DNA of 64,000 nt, taken from Theobroma cacao (lineage: Eukaryota > Streptophyta > Magnoliopsida > Malvales > Malvaceae). The position numbers were made by a program, and so were the translations under genes. Shown here one piece after another: positions 12,251-23,589 of the stretch; position 1 is the stretch's first letter; each line of letters opens with the position of its first letter. The notes under the pieces were generated by a model. That model did not search any database. It was not told where the DNA came from and saw only the letters and a program-made list of their open reading frames with translations. The stretch lies in the NCBI RefSeq assembly GCF_000208745.1, contig NC_030858.1, positions 27,586,691 through 27,650,690 of the forward strand, in the 5' to 3' direction.

Positions 12251-14022
12251 GTTTGCCATTAGTCACGCTCTAAATGCCACTTCTCTCATCTGTCTCAGTA
12301 TCCATCGCATTTCAGCTTCTTTCCTTTGAAGGCTTTGTGTGCACGAATCATTTCTTTCCCTTATTTGGAAATATTATTGCCTTACTGCTTTATACTATGC
12401 CTTGTAGTCGTCCATGGCATTTTTCATCAAGCCGCAGTCATTTCTCAACTCTTGGATAGTTTGTTCTTGTCTTCGTACCTCGTGTTGCAAAGCATTGTTG
12501 ACACTTTGGAGTTCTTGCATTCTAGCTATAAGAGAAGAATTTGCCACGTTCACTTCCTCAAACTTGCTCCGTCACTCATCCCGCTCTTCCAAAGCCATCC
12601 ATACCTTTCTTGTCGTTTTTTTTTTCACTTCTTCTAGCTCATCCTCATGTCTCCGCTTCATATTCATCATCTTTTTTTCAAGTCTCTTTCTTGTCAACTC
12701 GCTCTCTAGCAAGACATCTTGAGGTTCTGGGTTTATGGGATGTTTTGATGGATTTCTCGGGGGGTATATGACATTTTTCACCCTTTGGTCATGCCAAGTA
12801 TCATATCCTGTGGTGACTTCATCGGTAACCCTCCCTTGATCTCGGCACATTTTCTTCTAATCTTGTGCAATTTCCTCAATTTTTTTTAGTGTTTTCGGCT
12901 CTTCATATGTAAACTCTAACTGGTTGAGCTGGTGAGTCATGGGCATGAATTGCTCAGATCTGAACTATCTCCGTACCATTGTCGGTGCATAGCTAATGGC
13001 TCCTTATGGTCCCATCAGCAGCACCCACGGTTTGTCCTCGTATTTATACATTACTTGCATTCGCGGCATCCATGGAGCTCTCCAAGTCACTTCAACTCTC
13101 ATTAACTTCCGGAGCCTCGCGACCCACTATTCTTTCCTCTTGTAGTCGGGCCATTCACTTTTGTAGAACTCAAGAATAGGGCAACTCGCAAATAGATAAG
13201 GCTTCCGAAATTTGCTTTCTTTGCATTCGAAATGGCTTTTGATCTATATGGTTAAGAGTTAGGCACATCCGATGAATCGTCCCTCGTCTTTGCGTTGACA
13301 GAAATTCAAGGATCTGAAGGTTTTAGCTAAGATGGATAGGGCCGGGTTGATGCTCCTTGTCACTTGATCGAAAAAGTCTATGAGTGATAGCTCCACATGA
13401 CCTAGAACCTTCGGGAAGACCACTAAGCCATAGATTACCATTGCGAAAGCTAGGAGACCTTGTTCATCCTCCATGTTTTTTTTGAGATATCCGTTTAAGA
13501 AACTCCACGGAAGGCATTCTGTATCTCTTTCTTCTTCAGGTGTTGATCCACGTCTACCGTATTCATTCCTAGCAACTTGGCCAACTTCCTCCAGTGTCCC
13601 ATCTTTTGGGCCCTCCAATAGATCTTGTCAAGCTACATGTGATCTATTCGGAGTAGAAAGGAGTACTCTTTTATGGTAGGGGTCATGTCCACCTTGTTAA
13701 AGACAAAGCAACGGTATGAAAGATCCCAAAACTAGATGATGGCTCAGAGCATCTGGTCATCAACAGGTACATATAGGAGCCTTGCAATGTGTCCATACTT
13801 GCTTCAAAAATTGTCTCGGTGAGCACGTCTCCATTGTTCCCAAATTCCTATCATCTCTATGAAGTCATTCTGCTGAAGGTCCAAGTGAACTCTCTCGGGT
13901 AAAGTTGGGATATGTCCTTGGGTCAAACAGTCTCCCTTTTCTTGTTGAATCTACCCCATCTGTAACTATATCTCATAGTCATTTCTGTATATGTTGAGTG
14001 GACCTGCTGATGACGATGCCAT
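12250..14022 (-). pseudogene. Ogre ORF1 remnant (DUF7745-like head, coiled-coil tail)
   Basis: The inferred start is the ATG at 14022 (MASSSAGPLNIYRNDYEI), matched by the second copy at 61816. The head contains ECLPWSFLNGYLKK, EDEQGLLAFAMVIYGLVVFP and ILAKTFRSLNFCQRK (13618-13259), resembling the DUF7745 proteins common in cotton-family genomes. The tail at 12850-12572 is rich in charged heptads (LTRKRLEKKMMNMKRRHEDE), a predicted coiled coil. Stops appear soon after the start, so it is dead. The function of ORF1 in Ogre elements is not known. Confidence 0.75.
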
Positions 14023-14827
14023 GGATGTAATCGAGATATCTTAGGTTGGATGTTGTGTAGCCAATATTTCTCCTATATGCAATTACGATGCATCCAAATG
14101 AACATGTAACATGCACATGACAAGCAAAATAAACTTAAGTTAGTATTGGTAAAAAGAAAGAGTGGAACGTTAAAAATAATGAGAGAATAATAAGCAGTAT
14201 CATGGGTATTGCTAACGTCATTAGACATTATTTACTCCACGATATTTTATTATCTTGTGGCAAAATTTAAAATAGAGGGAGTAGAAGAAATTCCTTCATG
14301 TGTACCTATTTACAGGGTATACTCTCAGGGTATGGCCCTACCTAGGGTTACACTGCTCTCGGTATTCTATATGTTGGGTTGGGATTATAGATAGAGTTAA
14401 GGTTCCCAAATCGTTCCTCACTGTCGTCCATGCGGACTAGTAAGGCATCCCAGTCCTCACCCATTACAGGCTTCAAACAGATTAGGTTTGATTTGAGTGG
14501 GAGTCTTCACTAGCCCGTGCGGAGGTTATCACCTCACGAGAGCGTAGCTACTAAACTCCTTCCTAAAAAGGACATAACCCGGGTGAAGGGTTTATGTATG
14601 AATGCAAAATGTGTTATGTGTGTGAAGGAAAACATCGAGTTCGGAGTAACATTCTCACATTCCTCTATCCTAAATCCCCACAATTATTAAAAGCAATAAA
14701 GTAACAAATGCGAAATAAACAAATGCACTAAACAAAATATGCCGAACAAATCATCAACACTAAGGAAACATCGAATTATTTAAAGCCTTGGATAACCTAT
14801 TATTATCTAATGGTTCAACTCTCGGCT
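14023..14827 (-). other. Ogre 5' untranslated leader
   Basis: About 800 bp between the primer site and ORF1 with no gene. It is nearly identical in layout to 61817-62608 of the second copy, apart from small indels. Confidence 0.7.
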
Positions 14828-14845
14828 TCCCCAGTGGAGTCGCCA
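14828..14845 (-). other. tRNA-Arg primer binding site of Ogre element A
   Basis: The plus strand reads TCCCCAGTGGAGTCGCCA, matching the 3' end of plant tRNA-Arg(ACG) with CCA added. On the element strand it is therefore the complementary primer site, two bases from the 5' LTR. The identification rests on recalled tRNA sequence. Confidence 0.85.
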
Positions 14846-14847
14846 GT

Positions 14848-17800
14848 TGTCATAATATGCGGGTCCAGAAACCCGACCGCTAGACGCGATGAAAACTCTA
14901 AAAATTAGGAGTCGTCACCAATCTTTTTTACTAGGTGCGATTGGCCACCTATTGACCCGATTCTAATCGATGAAGTCTTAAATTAATTTTAAACCCACTA
15001 AAAAGAACCTTAAACTGGTCTACGTTTTTCTAGATCTAAGTTCGGGAGTACTATTATGCCCGAGGAAGGATTAGCACCCCCGAGACGCCCGTTCCATGAA
15101 CGGTACCATTTTTAGATTATTCTATTAGGCTTTAATTTTTTAAGTTCACTATATTTCCTTAGTTATTATTTCCTTATTTTATCTCCTATTCAACTTAAAA
15201 TGGAATGCAAATGTGAGGCAAGATGAAATGCATGGTATGAGATGAAAAAAGTCGAACGGATAACCTTTTATCGAGGATGTTCTCTCGGATCCGCCCATCA
15301 TACTGGTGGGATCCGGGGCGTTCTCTCACCTAAGGAATTATTCGAGAAATTCAACTTCGCAAATTCGACGAATAAATTCCATCATTGGGGTTATCGTACG
15401 TTTTTTTTTAAATAATATTTTCGTGAATAATGAACCTAATACGAGTGAAAGCCTTTTATTAAAGATGTTTCTTGAGCCCTCCCATCATACTGGTGGGACC
15501 AGAGGATACCTTTTCACCTAAGAAACTTTTCGAGGAATACCCGCCTTCGCAAGATCCTCGGAAGATCTCATCATCGGGGCTTAAACTCGAAAACAAAAAT
15601 ATTTATATGCAATGATATGCAAGATGCAACATATATATATGCTATGCTAATGCAATTATCTATTTTTTGTCATTTTTTATTATTTAATTATTATTTTCGT
15701 TTTATTTCATATTATCATATTTTCTACTTTTTTATTCTCCTATATTTTATTTTTTTTATATTCTAAGTTTCTCCTATGTATTCCTTTTATAATTTAGATA
15801 AATTGTTTAAAATTCCATGTTATTTTAGTGAACAAAATTGTATTTTTCTTTTACATAACATTTTATTAATCTATAGTTTATACTATTAGATATTTAATGA
15901 TTAATTTTAGATTAGCTATTGTTTTGGATTTTTTTCCTTATTTTTTTTATTTATTTTGTCCATTTATTTAATGTCATGTATATTGCATTTTCACAAATTA
16001 ATTATTTACCATATATTCGAATTATTATTATTTTTTTATCATCATTTTTTTTATTGTTATTTATTTATTATTTTTATTGAGTAATTTTTGTATAGTCAAA
16101 TTCTTTATTTATTAAAATTTCGGGATCTTGAAATCGAGGCCCTCCCATTGTACTGGTGGAGCCTTGATTCGGATTTCGAACCTAGAGAATATGGGTCCAG
16201 GATTGCGACTTCTCGCGTCCCGACTGATCATCCTATCATCGGTATTGTTTACTTATCTTATTTAAATTGAATAAGTCATCACTTTGCCCCATTCTCATTC
16301 TTTTTCATTTATGAAGCTATCTTTTTAAATATTTTGACAATTACATATTTTATTCTACTATATTTTCTATTTTTATTATTTTATTATTTTTTCAAATTCT
16401 TTTCCATTCATGATTTTTCCATATAAACTCACCTAATTAAGTGTGTTATTATTATGCCTCATGTTTCAACTCTTCCTACATTTTATATTTTCTCTTACCC
16501 ATATTCTTAATCTAGTCATATATTTCCTTTTCTGATATATATAATTTAATTTAAGTGAACCTATTCCCATTTACTAAATATTTAATGTTATTTTATATTC
16601 AACATCCACTTAAACCTATTATTATTTTCAGTTAAATGTTCTTTTGTTTCTTTCTATATATTTTTATTCTTGGATCTATTTTTATAACTAAATAACCTTT
16701 CTACCTAATTTTGCTATTATTTATTACATAATCAAATATATATATATTCTTATATTTTTGTCTTATCCCACTTCTTATATACAAAGTTGTAATTTTATTT
16801 CCCTAAAAATAATTAAATTAGATAAATAAATAAAACAAAATTAAAAACATTCAAAATAGACATCAAAGATTCAAACCCAATAATTGTAGAGTCCAGAACA
16901 TACCAAGGTCGGGCTTGGACTAGCCCAAAACTGAACCCACGGATGCCCACAATAGCCCCAGAAGCCCACTTCTCCAAGTACAAAACTACGTCGTTTTGAT
17001 GTCCTACCCTAAGTATAAAATGGCTTTTTTTCACCCTTTTTCATTTTCTCCCTTCAAATTCTCTCTCTAGCAGCCAGATCTCTCTCCTCTCTCTCGACAA
17101 AAAATCTCACTTTTCTTCTCTCCTCTCTCTCTCACCGACGTCGGCTTTCTCAACCCTCTTTAGCTTGCCAGTCGCTGACCACCCAATAGCCTTCCTTTTC
17201 CTGGTGCCGTTCGAATCTCTCTCTCCTCCCTTTACCGACAACCACCCAAATCAACTTCAGATCTCTCCCAACGGCAGCGTAAAAACCCCCTAGATTGCCC
17301 TCCTCTAACCGAAGACAGGAGGCCCGCAACTCTCCTTCCTTCGCTCACCCTCCAGTCGAGGCGCAAAACCCCCCAAAACCTTCTTTTTTTAACCAGCTAC
17401 AGCAGACCCAAGATTCTCCTCCCAAATTCGACGGCACCTAAAGTTTTCTATTATGATTTTTGGTTTTTCTTTCTTTGGTTTTTTATTGGTTTTTGGGCTT
17501 GATTGTGGATTTTTTGTGGCTGCTAGGAAGCTTGCTAGGGATTTTTTTGTTGATGGTTGCTAGGATTTTTTAGGGTTTTTGATTGCTCGTTCTTGGCTGT
17601 CGCTCTTATTTTCCTCCTCGGATCCCCTTTGCTACAGTGGGGCTTTATACACTCGGCTTTTTGGCCGAGTGTAGTGCCTCCACTACCCTGCTAGACGGGA
17701 AAAATTTTTCACATCTGGCAGGGTGAGGGAGGTGCCTGGTAGGGTGCGTCCGCATCTTGCCAGTCATACCCCTCTCCCCTTTTCTCTCTCCTTTTTTTTT

Positions 17801-17874
17801 ATATTTTTTTTGGTGTGATTTTTGTTTATGATTTTTTTATTAATAAAATTTTATTATAATTTTTAGTGTCTACA
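14848..17874 (-). repeat. Right LTR (5' LTR) of Ogre element A
   Basis: 3,027 bp, TGTCATAATATG to GTGTCTACA on the plus strand, collinear with 387-3345 with scattered substitutions. The LTR start has CpG-to-TpA changes relative to other copies (ATAATATG versus GTAACGTG), as expected of methylated, silenced DNA. It carries the CCCATCATACTGGTGGG modules at 15294, 15481 and 16143 and a perfect 10-bp stem hairpin at 17648-17673. Confidence 0.93.
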
Positions 17875-17879
17875 AAAAC
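17875..17879. repeat. Right target-site duplication of Ogre element A
   Basis: AAAAC, identical to 382-386. Confidence 0.92.
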
Positions 17880-19242
17880 AAAGCTGACAATCCGTCCAGT
17901 CTAAAAGCCTTTAATGGGGCCATTTGAAATAATGCCAATCGAACCTCTTCTAATGAGATATCTGTAGACAGTTCCTCATTCATTGCCATTGTCACACACG
18001 GTTGGATATAAGCTAACACCTCATCAATCATTGAAGGATGGGAAGATGTGAAAGATGAGAAAAAAAATCATACTCCTAAAAGAAATACCATTTTGTGAAT
18101 CCACCCATTCACCATTATTTTTTTTCAATGTCTAGAGAGTATTCATCTTGTTTCTCTCTAAAGCTCTTTGATGAAAATTTTTTGAATTTTACTCACTTTC
18201 TTTTAGCCAATCCACCATAGACTATTATTTCCACATAACTTCCTCTTCTTTGGCTAACTCATTCAATTCTCGTTGTAAGACTTTGGTATTGCAACTCCCA
18301 AATATCGTAACATCTGCCTTATGCACAACTTGCAACTCTTTTTGTTTCAACTTAATTCTATCCTGTATATCCTTTAATGGGTTAGGCTTAATAGAATAAA
18401 ATAACAATTTAACATTACTTAGTTTACCAAGGAAATTCGATGAAGAGGACACAGGGTCATGCCATTCATTTGACACCATGCGCTCGCACATGTCATCCCT
18501 CAACCAAGTTACCTCAAAATGAAATCTACGCCTCCAATTAACCTTTTTTTGAAAATAAAGGTCCACTTTCAAGGCTAGATGATCCGAAGCGCCTAAAGAT
18601 TTCATGAAAATTGCCTTTCTAGAAAATTTATTGGATCAATTAGAAGTAGCAAGAGTCCAATCTAATTTGCATCGTATATAAGCCTCCTCATCTCTGTTAT
18701 TCCACCATGTAAATCTAAGACCTTTTACCCCATGTCTCTTAATAAACAATTGTCACACACTTCTCTAATGCCCGCATTTGACATTCATTTTTATCTACCC
18801 CCAAACTTTTTACTATCATAAAATATCTCATTGAAATCCTTAACACAATGCTAATGACATTGTGACTATGTTTTCAGTGTTTTGAGCAATCCCCAACTTA
18901 GTGGCCTATCTGAAGTATTAAAATTACCATAAAATCCTGTCAATCGCCATATTTCATCTCATCACAAAATCTCTGATTGATGTGATTCAGAAAGAATGAT
19001 GTCACTGCTAAGGAAATTTCCTTTTTCCATAATATAGTTAGCCCGCTAGCTCTAACAATCCAATCCACCATAAAACAATAGTCCAAACCAAAGCTCAACC
19101 TTAATCTCTCCCTCTCAACACTATTCTTTCGAGTCTCCATCAAAAATAAAACATCGAGATTGAAACTCCTTAAATATTTCAGCAGTATTTCAACTGTACA
19201 AGGATTCCCTAATCCTCGATAGTTCTAGCTTACTAACCTCAT
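17880..19242 (-). pseudogene. LINE ORF2: endonuclease and start of reverse transcriptase
   Basis: The start is inferred at 19242 (M-R-L-V-S, stop, N-Y-R-G-L-G-N-P), the usual beginning of plant L1 ORF2. Endonuclease blocks follow: LLKYLRSFNLDVLFLMETRK, LDYCFMVDWIVRASGL, then SDHLALKVDLYF near 18600, the catalytic SDH motif. Further along are WRRRFHFEVTWLRDD and the approach to the polymerase (NEELSTDISLEEVRLALFQM) ending at 17880. There are several stops and frame changes. The rest of the polymerase lies at 1-386, beyond the Ogre insertion. Confidence 0.88.
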
Positions 19243-19259
19243 TTAGTTAGACGGTGCTG

Positions 19260-20840
19260 GTTGTCGTGACACTTCTGCACTATCGTTTCATTTATTAAAT
19301 CTGCATGCACCCTGCTACACTTACCATACTCCAACCCTTTAGCTTGTTATCCCGTTCTCTTCCTCTTACGATTTACTTGCTTATGAACCTTAGAACCCTA
19401 ACCTAAGGCTGGTAACACATCTACAGTAAATAGATTAGCCCCATTGATCTTAGTTAATAAGGTATTACACTTCATGCTATTTTCCACTTCCTTTCTCAAC
19501 TTTGTTTGTGTCCTTACTTATGCGTCACTCTCATGCAGCACAGGCCCATCATTTACCATCCAATTAATTAACTTTACAGCATCCTGCCCACTATTCTCAT
19601 CTTCAACACGTGCTGCAACCTTGTCTTTAATTTCTAAATTACTGCCATCTTCACCACTTATACCAAACACACCTCTAATCTCCACTTTATTGTTATCTTT
19701 GACATGTACAAGAGACTTACCCTGAAGCTCGACATCATTAAGGCTGCCACCTTCACCACATATAGCCCTAGTCTCCACGTTACTACCATTTTCGACACGT
19801 ACAATCACTCACACCCAAGTTCAATGTTATTATGGCTGCCATCTTCACCACGTATACCCCTAAGCTCCACGTTAATGTCATCTTTGACTCGTATTAGAGA
19901 ATCACCCTGAAGCTTGACACTACATTATGGTTATTTGAACCCACAAAATTTTGATCATTAGAGAGAAACTCATCCAAATTTTTGTTAGTGAATTTGCATC
20001 CATTGTATCATTTGTTTTACTAAAACTACAATCTGTCTCCACGTTCCTTTCCTTTTTACTTTCAGTATCTTTAGAGATAGATCCATTAATGACAATTCTT
20101 GAAACCTTTTTTTGCAGTGGCATTACCATAAAAGGAACCATATTGATCAGTGACCTTTTTATAGTCTTCATTTACGCTTGGAATTTTGCAATCTTTCTCA
20201 TTGTGCCCCTCACTCCACACCTATTTCAAAACCTAGGCAAATGTTCATACTGAAAACTAATCCACTTGGTCTGATTATCCTCACAAGCTAACATAATACC
20301 CTTTCTTAGAGGCTTTGTAAGATCCATTAAAATCCTAATCTGCAAAAAACAATATGTTAAATTATCCTCCTCACCATCAATCTTCACAAAACATTCGATC
20401 ATACCCCCAATTGCTTTAGCTGTTTCCCCATTCATCAGTTTTAAAGGGACACTTGTAACTTGAATCCAGAATTCCCCCATACTAAAATCCAACTCAGTCG
20501 AATCCATATATTATTCATTAAACTCTTTCAAAACCAACAAGCATCTATTAAAACACCATGGTTTACCGATTCCTACTCTTTTATAATCACTCTTTTTTGT
20601 AAAAGTAAATAGGTACATGTTATCTCTAATTGCGTTTGCTGAAAGCTGCCCCCTCAATCTCCACATATTACCTAATGTTTTTATCATTGCATCTTTCTTA
20701 ATTGACTTGGGCTCCCAAATCGATCCTATCAAATAGAACTCTTTTCTAGTGCGAGAAGATCCTACCAAAGGATTCTATTGTATTCGTAGCGGACATGTTT
20801 TCGCCTCAGTCAACCTAAGCTCTCTCCATTTTGATTGAAA
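19260..20840 (-). pseudogene. LINE ORF1: DUF4283 and zinc-knuckle protein remnant
   Basis: 20768-20511 encodes a DUF4283-type RNA-binding head (NMWRLRGQLSANAIRDNMYL, GKPWCFNRCLLVLKEF). 20507-20226 continues with FWIQVTSVPLKLMNGETAKA and ISFQYEHLPRF. Next comes a degenerate CCHC knuckle (NRCGVRGHNEKDCK) with a stop in place of its first cysteine region. The linker to ORF2 (about 19930-19630) is a threefold degenerate tandem repeat. This is the nucleic-acid-binding protein of plant LINEs; this copy is dead. Confidence 0.8.
19630..19925 (-). repeat. Threefold tandem repeat in the LINE ORF1 linker
   Basis: Three degenerate units of about 90-105 bp, each beginning on the plus strand with GCTGCCATCTTCACCAC or a close variant, then CTC-CAC-GTTA and TTTGAC-CGTA blocks. 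They would encode a repeating acidic segment (GEDGSNLEI, KVEIRGVFG). Confidence 0.75.
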
Positions 20841-21419
20841 ATTCTCCCTACAATTCACTACTCAAGTTTCATAAAATTAAAACTAGAACCAATCCCAAAA
20901 AATGAAAGAGCCAAAATCTAAAAAATGTCTTGGCGACTACCTTGAATCATAAGACATTCTTTCTCATAAACCTTAGTTTAGAGAGAACTAATCGAAATTA
21001 ATTATGCTTTTTAATTTTTACTTACATTCTTCTCTTTCTCCCATGATCTTAAGTTGACTTTTTATGATAATTTTTTAAATAAAATTTTGGCTTTATTTTT
21101 TGAAAAAATTTTATAATTATATTTGAAATTTACTTCATTCAAAGCTTTTAAAGAGCAGTTTTGTATTTTAGAATTCAATATATGATAAATTAGAAATAGA
21201 TAAATAAAAATTGAATAATTTTAATTAAAAAATAGTTAAATTGAGACAGTATTTATAAGATTAATGGAATAATAAACTTTACACCTAATGGTCAATTACT
21301 CCTTGAACAAAAATTTCTGCAATGCATCGTTTCTAGTTCACATTTTAGATTGAAATGACTTTTTTTGAAAAAATATTTGTATACTATATGAAGATTTTTG
21401 TAAAAAAAAAAAAAAAGGA
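20841..21419. other. AT-rich spacer, probably LINE 5' leader then host DNA
   Basis: No open frame with recognisable content. The LINE 5' end cannot be fixed from sequence alone. Confidence 0.45.
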
Positions 21420-21722
21420 GATTGAAGCCAAACTTATCATTATACTACATGTCAATGTTGAATTTCACCATCATACTTCAATTTATTTAATTTTATCACT
21501 ATACATTTAATTTTATTAATTTTAGACAAATGCTAACTAAATTTACAAAAAATTTGCCACTTTGCATTAACTGAATTTTTCCTAAAATATTCTAATTCTA
21601 TTGGTTTTTTTCTTAAAAGTCAATGAAATTATAAGTATAGTGACAAAATTCAATAAAATTAAAATACAATGACAAAATTCGATATTAAGCTCATAGTATA
21701 ATGACAAATTCGACTTTAATCT
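21420..21722. mobile_element. MITE with long terminal inverted repeats
   Basis: About 300 bp, whose left 80 bp (from AGATTGAAGCCAAACTTATC) and right 80 bp (ending GACAAATTCGACTTTAATCT) are imperfect inverted copies that meet at ATCACTATAC / GTATAGTGAC. It has no coding capacity. The superfamily is not assigned because no target duplication was fixed. Confidence 0.75.
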
Positions 21723-22055
21723 AAAAAAAAGGGAAATCCTATAATATTAGAACAGCAAAAAGATTTTTCTTATTTCTTAATTAGAAGTATGATGCACCAT
21801 TTAATTTAATTGGTTAAGGAAAGAATAAGGAAATTATTTGATTTTACAAAAAAATTATTATTAAATATCATGATTTTTTTTATTCAGGAAAAATCTTTGG
21901 AGATCCATTTATACATTGCCACATTATGTCTTATTTTTAGTACTGTCTCCCTTTTTGATTAAGACAATACCTCATAAACTAATTTCATTAAAATAGAATG
22001 TTATGAATTATATATATAGACTTTTCTACTCGTCAACATAGAAAAGTGTATATTG
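21723..22055. other. Non-coding AT-rich spacer
   Basis: No gene or repeat structure recognised between the MITE and the copia element. Confidence 0.5.
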
Positions 22056-22060
22056 ATTCT
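22056..22060. repeat. Left target-site duplication of copia element 1
   Basis: ATTCT, exactly repeated at 27806-27810. Confidence 0.9.
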
Positions 22061-22618
22061 TGTTAAAAAGTAATCTAAGTTTGGTAAACTAAAGTAACAG
22101 TGTTTTGGAGGGAAGAAATGGTCATTTGAAGTTTGAAGAAAATAATCATGGACACCAAAACGTTGTCGCATTAACTTTACTAAATTGAGCTCCCCAAAAC
22201 GAAAAATCTTTATGTTGTTTTAATTTTTTCCATGTTTTGTGTTTAGTGAGATGTCATCATCTAGTGTCGTTTCAAGTGTCAAAGGACTGTACACCTATTT
22301 TCTTTGTTGTTTTGAGTCTTTCTTTGTAAGGCTTAACAACCACTTGGTTTGTTACTCTATGAAGTCGTTATTGCACAAAAAACTATACTGGTTTTCTATG
22401 TTTAGCTATTTTGTTCTTGTTTTCTTGTGGTTGCTTTCCCAAGGCTAAATCTAAGCTATACTGGTTTCTTATTTTAAAATGCTTGTATATAAGCATTATA
22501 TGAAATGAATATTAGGTGCTTCCAGTTTTCACTAATTCATCACTTTCTCTTTCTTTGCTTGCTACCTTTATTCTTCAAGTTTTTGATTTTTGGCAATCTT
22601 TTCTTTGAAAACTCAACA
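22061..22618 (+). repeat. 5' LTR of copia element 1
   Basis: Starts TGTTAAAAAGTAATC and ends GAAAACTCAACA; it matches 27264-27805 with many substitutions and small indels. TATAAGCATTATATGAAATG at about 22490 is shared by both copies. Confidence 0.9.
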
Positions 22619-22631
22619 TGTTATTAGAGCT
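22619..22631 (+). other. Degenerate initiator-tRNA-Met primer binding site
   Basis: TGTTATTAGAGCT immediately after the 5' LTR, close to the plant copia consensus TGGTATCAGAGC. Confidence 0.75.
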
Positions 22632-22692
22632 TTCATCTCAAGGGACATACAAAAGCACTTTGTTCTATTTACCTTGATTATTTTCTAATTAA

Positions 22693-23580
22693 TTGAGTCA
22701 CTTTTTTATGGCAACGGTAGGCTTCAGTACTTCAACTGCACCAGCTTTTTCAGGCTTGAATTATCCATTTTGGGTCGTAAAAATGAGATCTTACTTGAAG
22801 GCTTTTGATTTATGGGATGTAGTTGAGGTAGGTAGTGAACCTCTAGTGCAAAGACATGCTATCCCACTTTGGCTTAAATCAAGCAACATAATGAGGAGGT
22901 AACAAAGAGGTACAAGACTATTTCATGCTTACAATCTACTGTTTCAATTCTATATTTGCTAGGATTATGAAATTTGATTATCTTAAGCAAGTTTGGGACA
23001 CTCTAAAGGAGGAATTTCAAAAGAGTGATCAAATAAGGCAAATGCGAGTATTGAATTTGTCAAGGTTGTTTGAACTTCTAAGAATAAAGGAAAAGAAAAT
23101 ATTCAAGAGTATTCAGATAAAGTGATGAAGTTAGTGAATCAATTGAGATTATTGGGAGAAGAGGTTATTGAAAGGAGAGTTATGAATAAGATTCTGGTAG
23201 GTTTGCAGAGAGATTCGAAGCAAAGATCTCATTATTAGAAGATTCAAAAGATTTAACCAAGATTTCAACAACAGAGTTGATTAATGCATTCTTGGCTCAA
23301 GAGCAGAGGAGAGCCCTCAAGTTTGAAGACTCAATGGAAAATGCTTTGGTTGCAAAAACCAAAGGCTTAAGAGTTAAAGGTGAAGGTTCAAAGAAGCTCA
23401 AAGGCAAAGTTAGTCTAGTGAAGGGAAACAGGGAAAGAAGAATGAAAAATACCCTTCATGCACTCACTATAAAAATAAGAATCACACTCCAAAATATTGC
23501 TAGTGCAGACCAAATGTGAAGTGCAGGGCTTGTAATCAGCGAGGACATGTCGAGAAGGTATGCAAAAACAAGAACTTATA
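22693..23580 (+). pseudogene. Copia 1 gag remnant with CCHC zinc knuckle
   Basis: Begins with GLNYPFWVVKMRSYLKAFDL, the typical copia gag head. It continues with FARIMKFDYLKQVWDTLKEE and RQMRVLNLSRLFELLRIKE in a second frame, then a lysine-rich linker. The knuckle near 23525-23570 reads C-R-A-C-N-Q-R-G-H-V-E-K-V-C, an intact CX2CX4HX4C. The frame changes several times. Confidence 0.85.
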
Positions 23581-23589
23581 AGTAAATGG

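Larger units (their letters stand above)
387..17874 (-). mobile_element. Ty3-gypsy Tat/Ogre-type LTR retrotransposon A, full structure, coding capacity decayed
   Basis: A 17,488-bp element read on the minus strand. The order in its own sense is 5' LTR (14848-17874), tRNA-Arg primer site, long leader, extra ORF1 (DUF7745-like), gag, aspartic protease with a G-patch remnant, reverse transcriptase, RNase H, integrase, tandem-repeat 3' spacer, polypurine tract and 3' LTR (387-3345). Very long LTRs, an ORF upstream of gag and a tRNA-Arg primer site are hallmarks of the Tat/Ogre lineage. Almost every coding block has stops or frameshifts, so it cannot make its own proteins. It sits inside a LINE ORF2 and has a perfect 5-bp target duplication. 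Confidence 0.93.

Noticed and set aside
14828..14845. Possible tRNA-Arg gene
   Set aside because: Only the 3' acceptor half of the tRNA is present, with CCA encoded, directly beside an LTR. It is the primer site of the retrotransposon.
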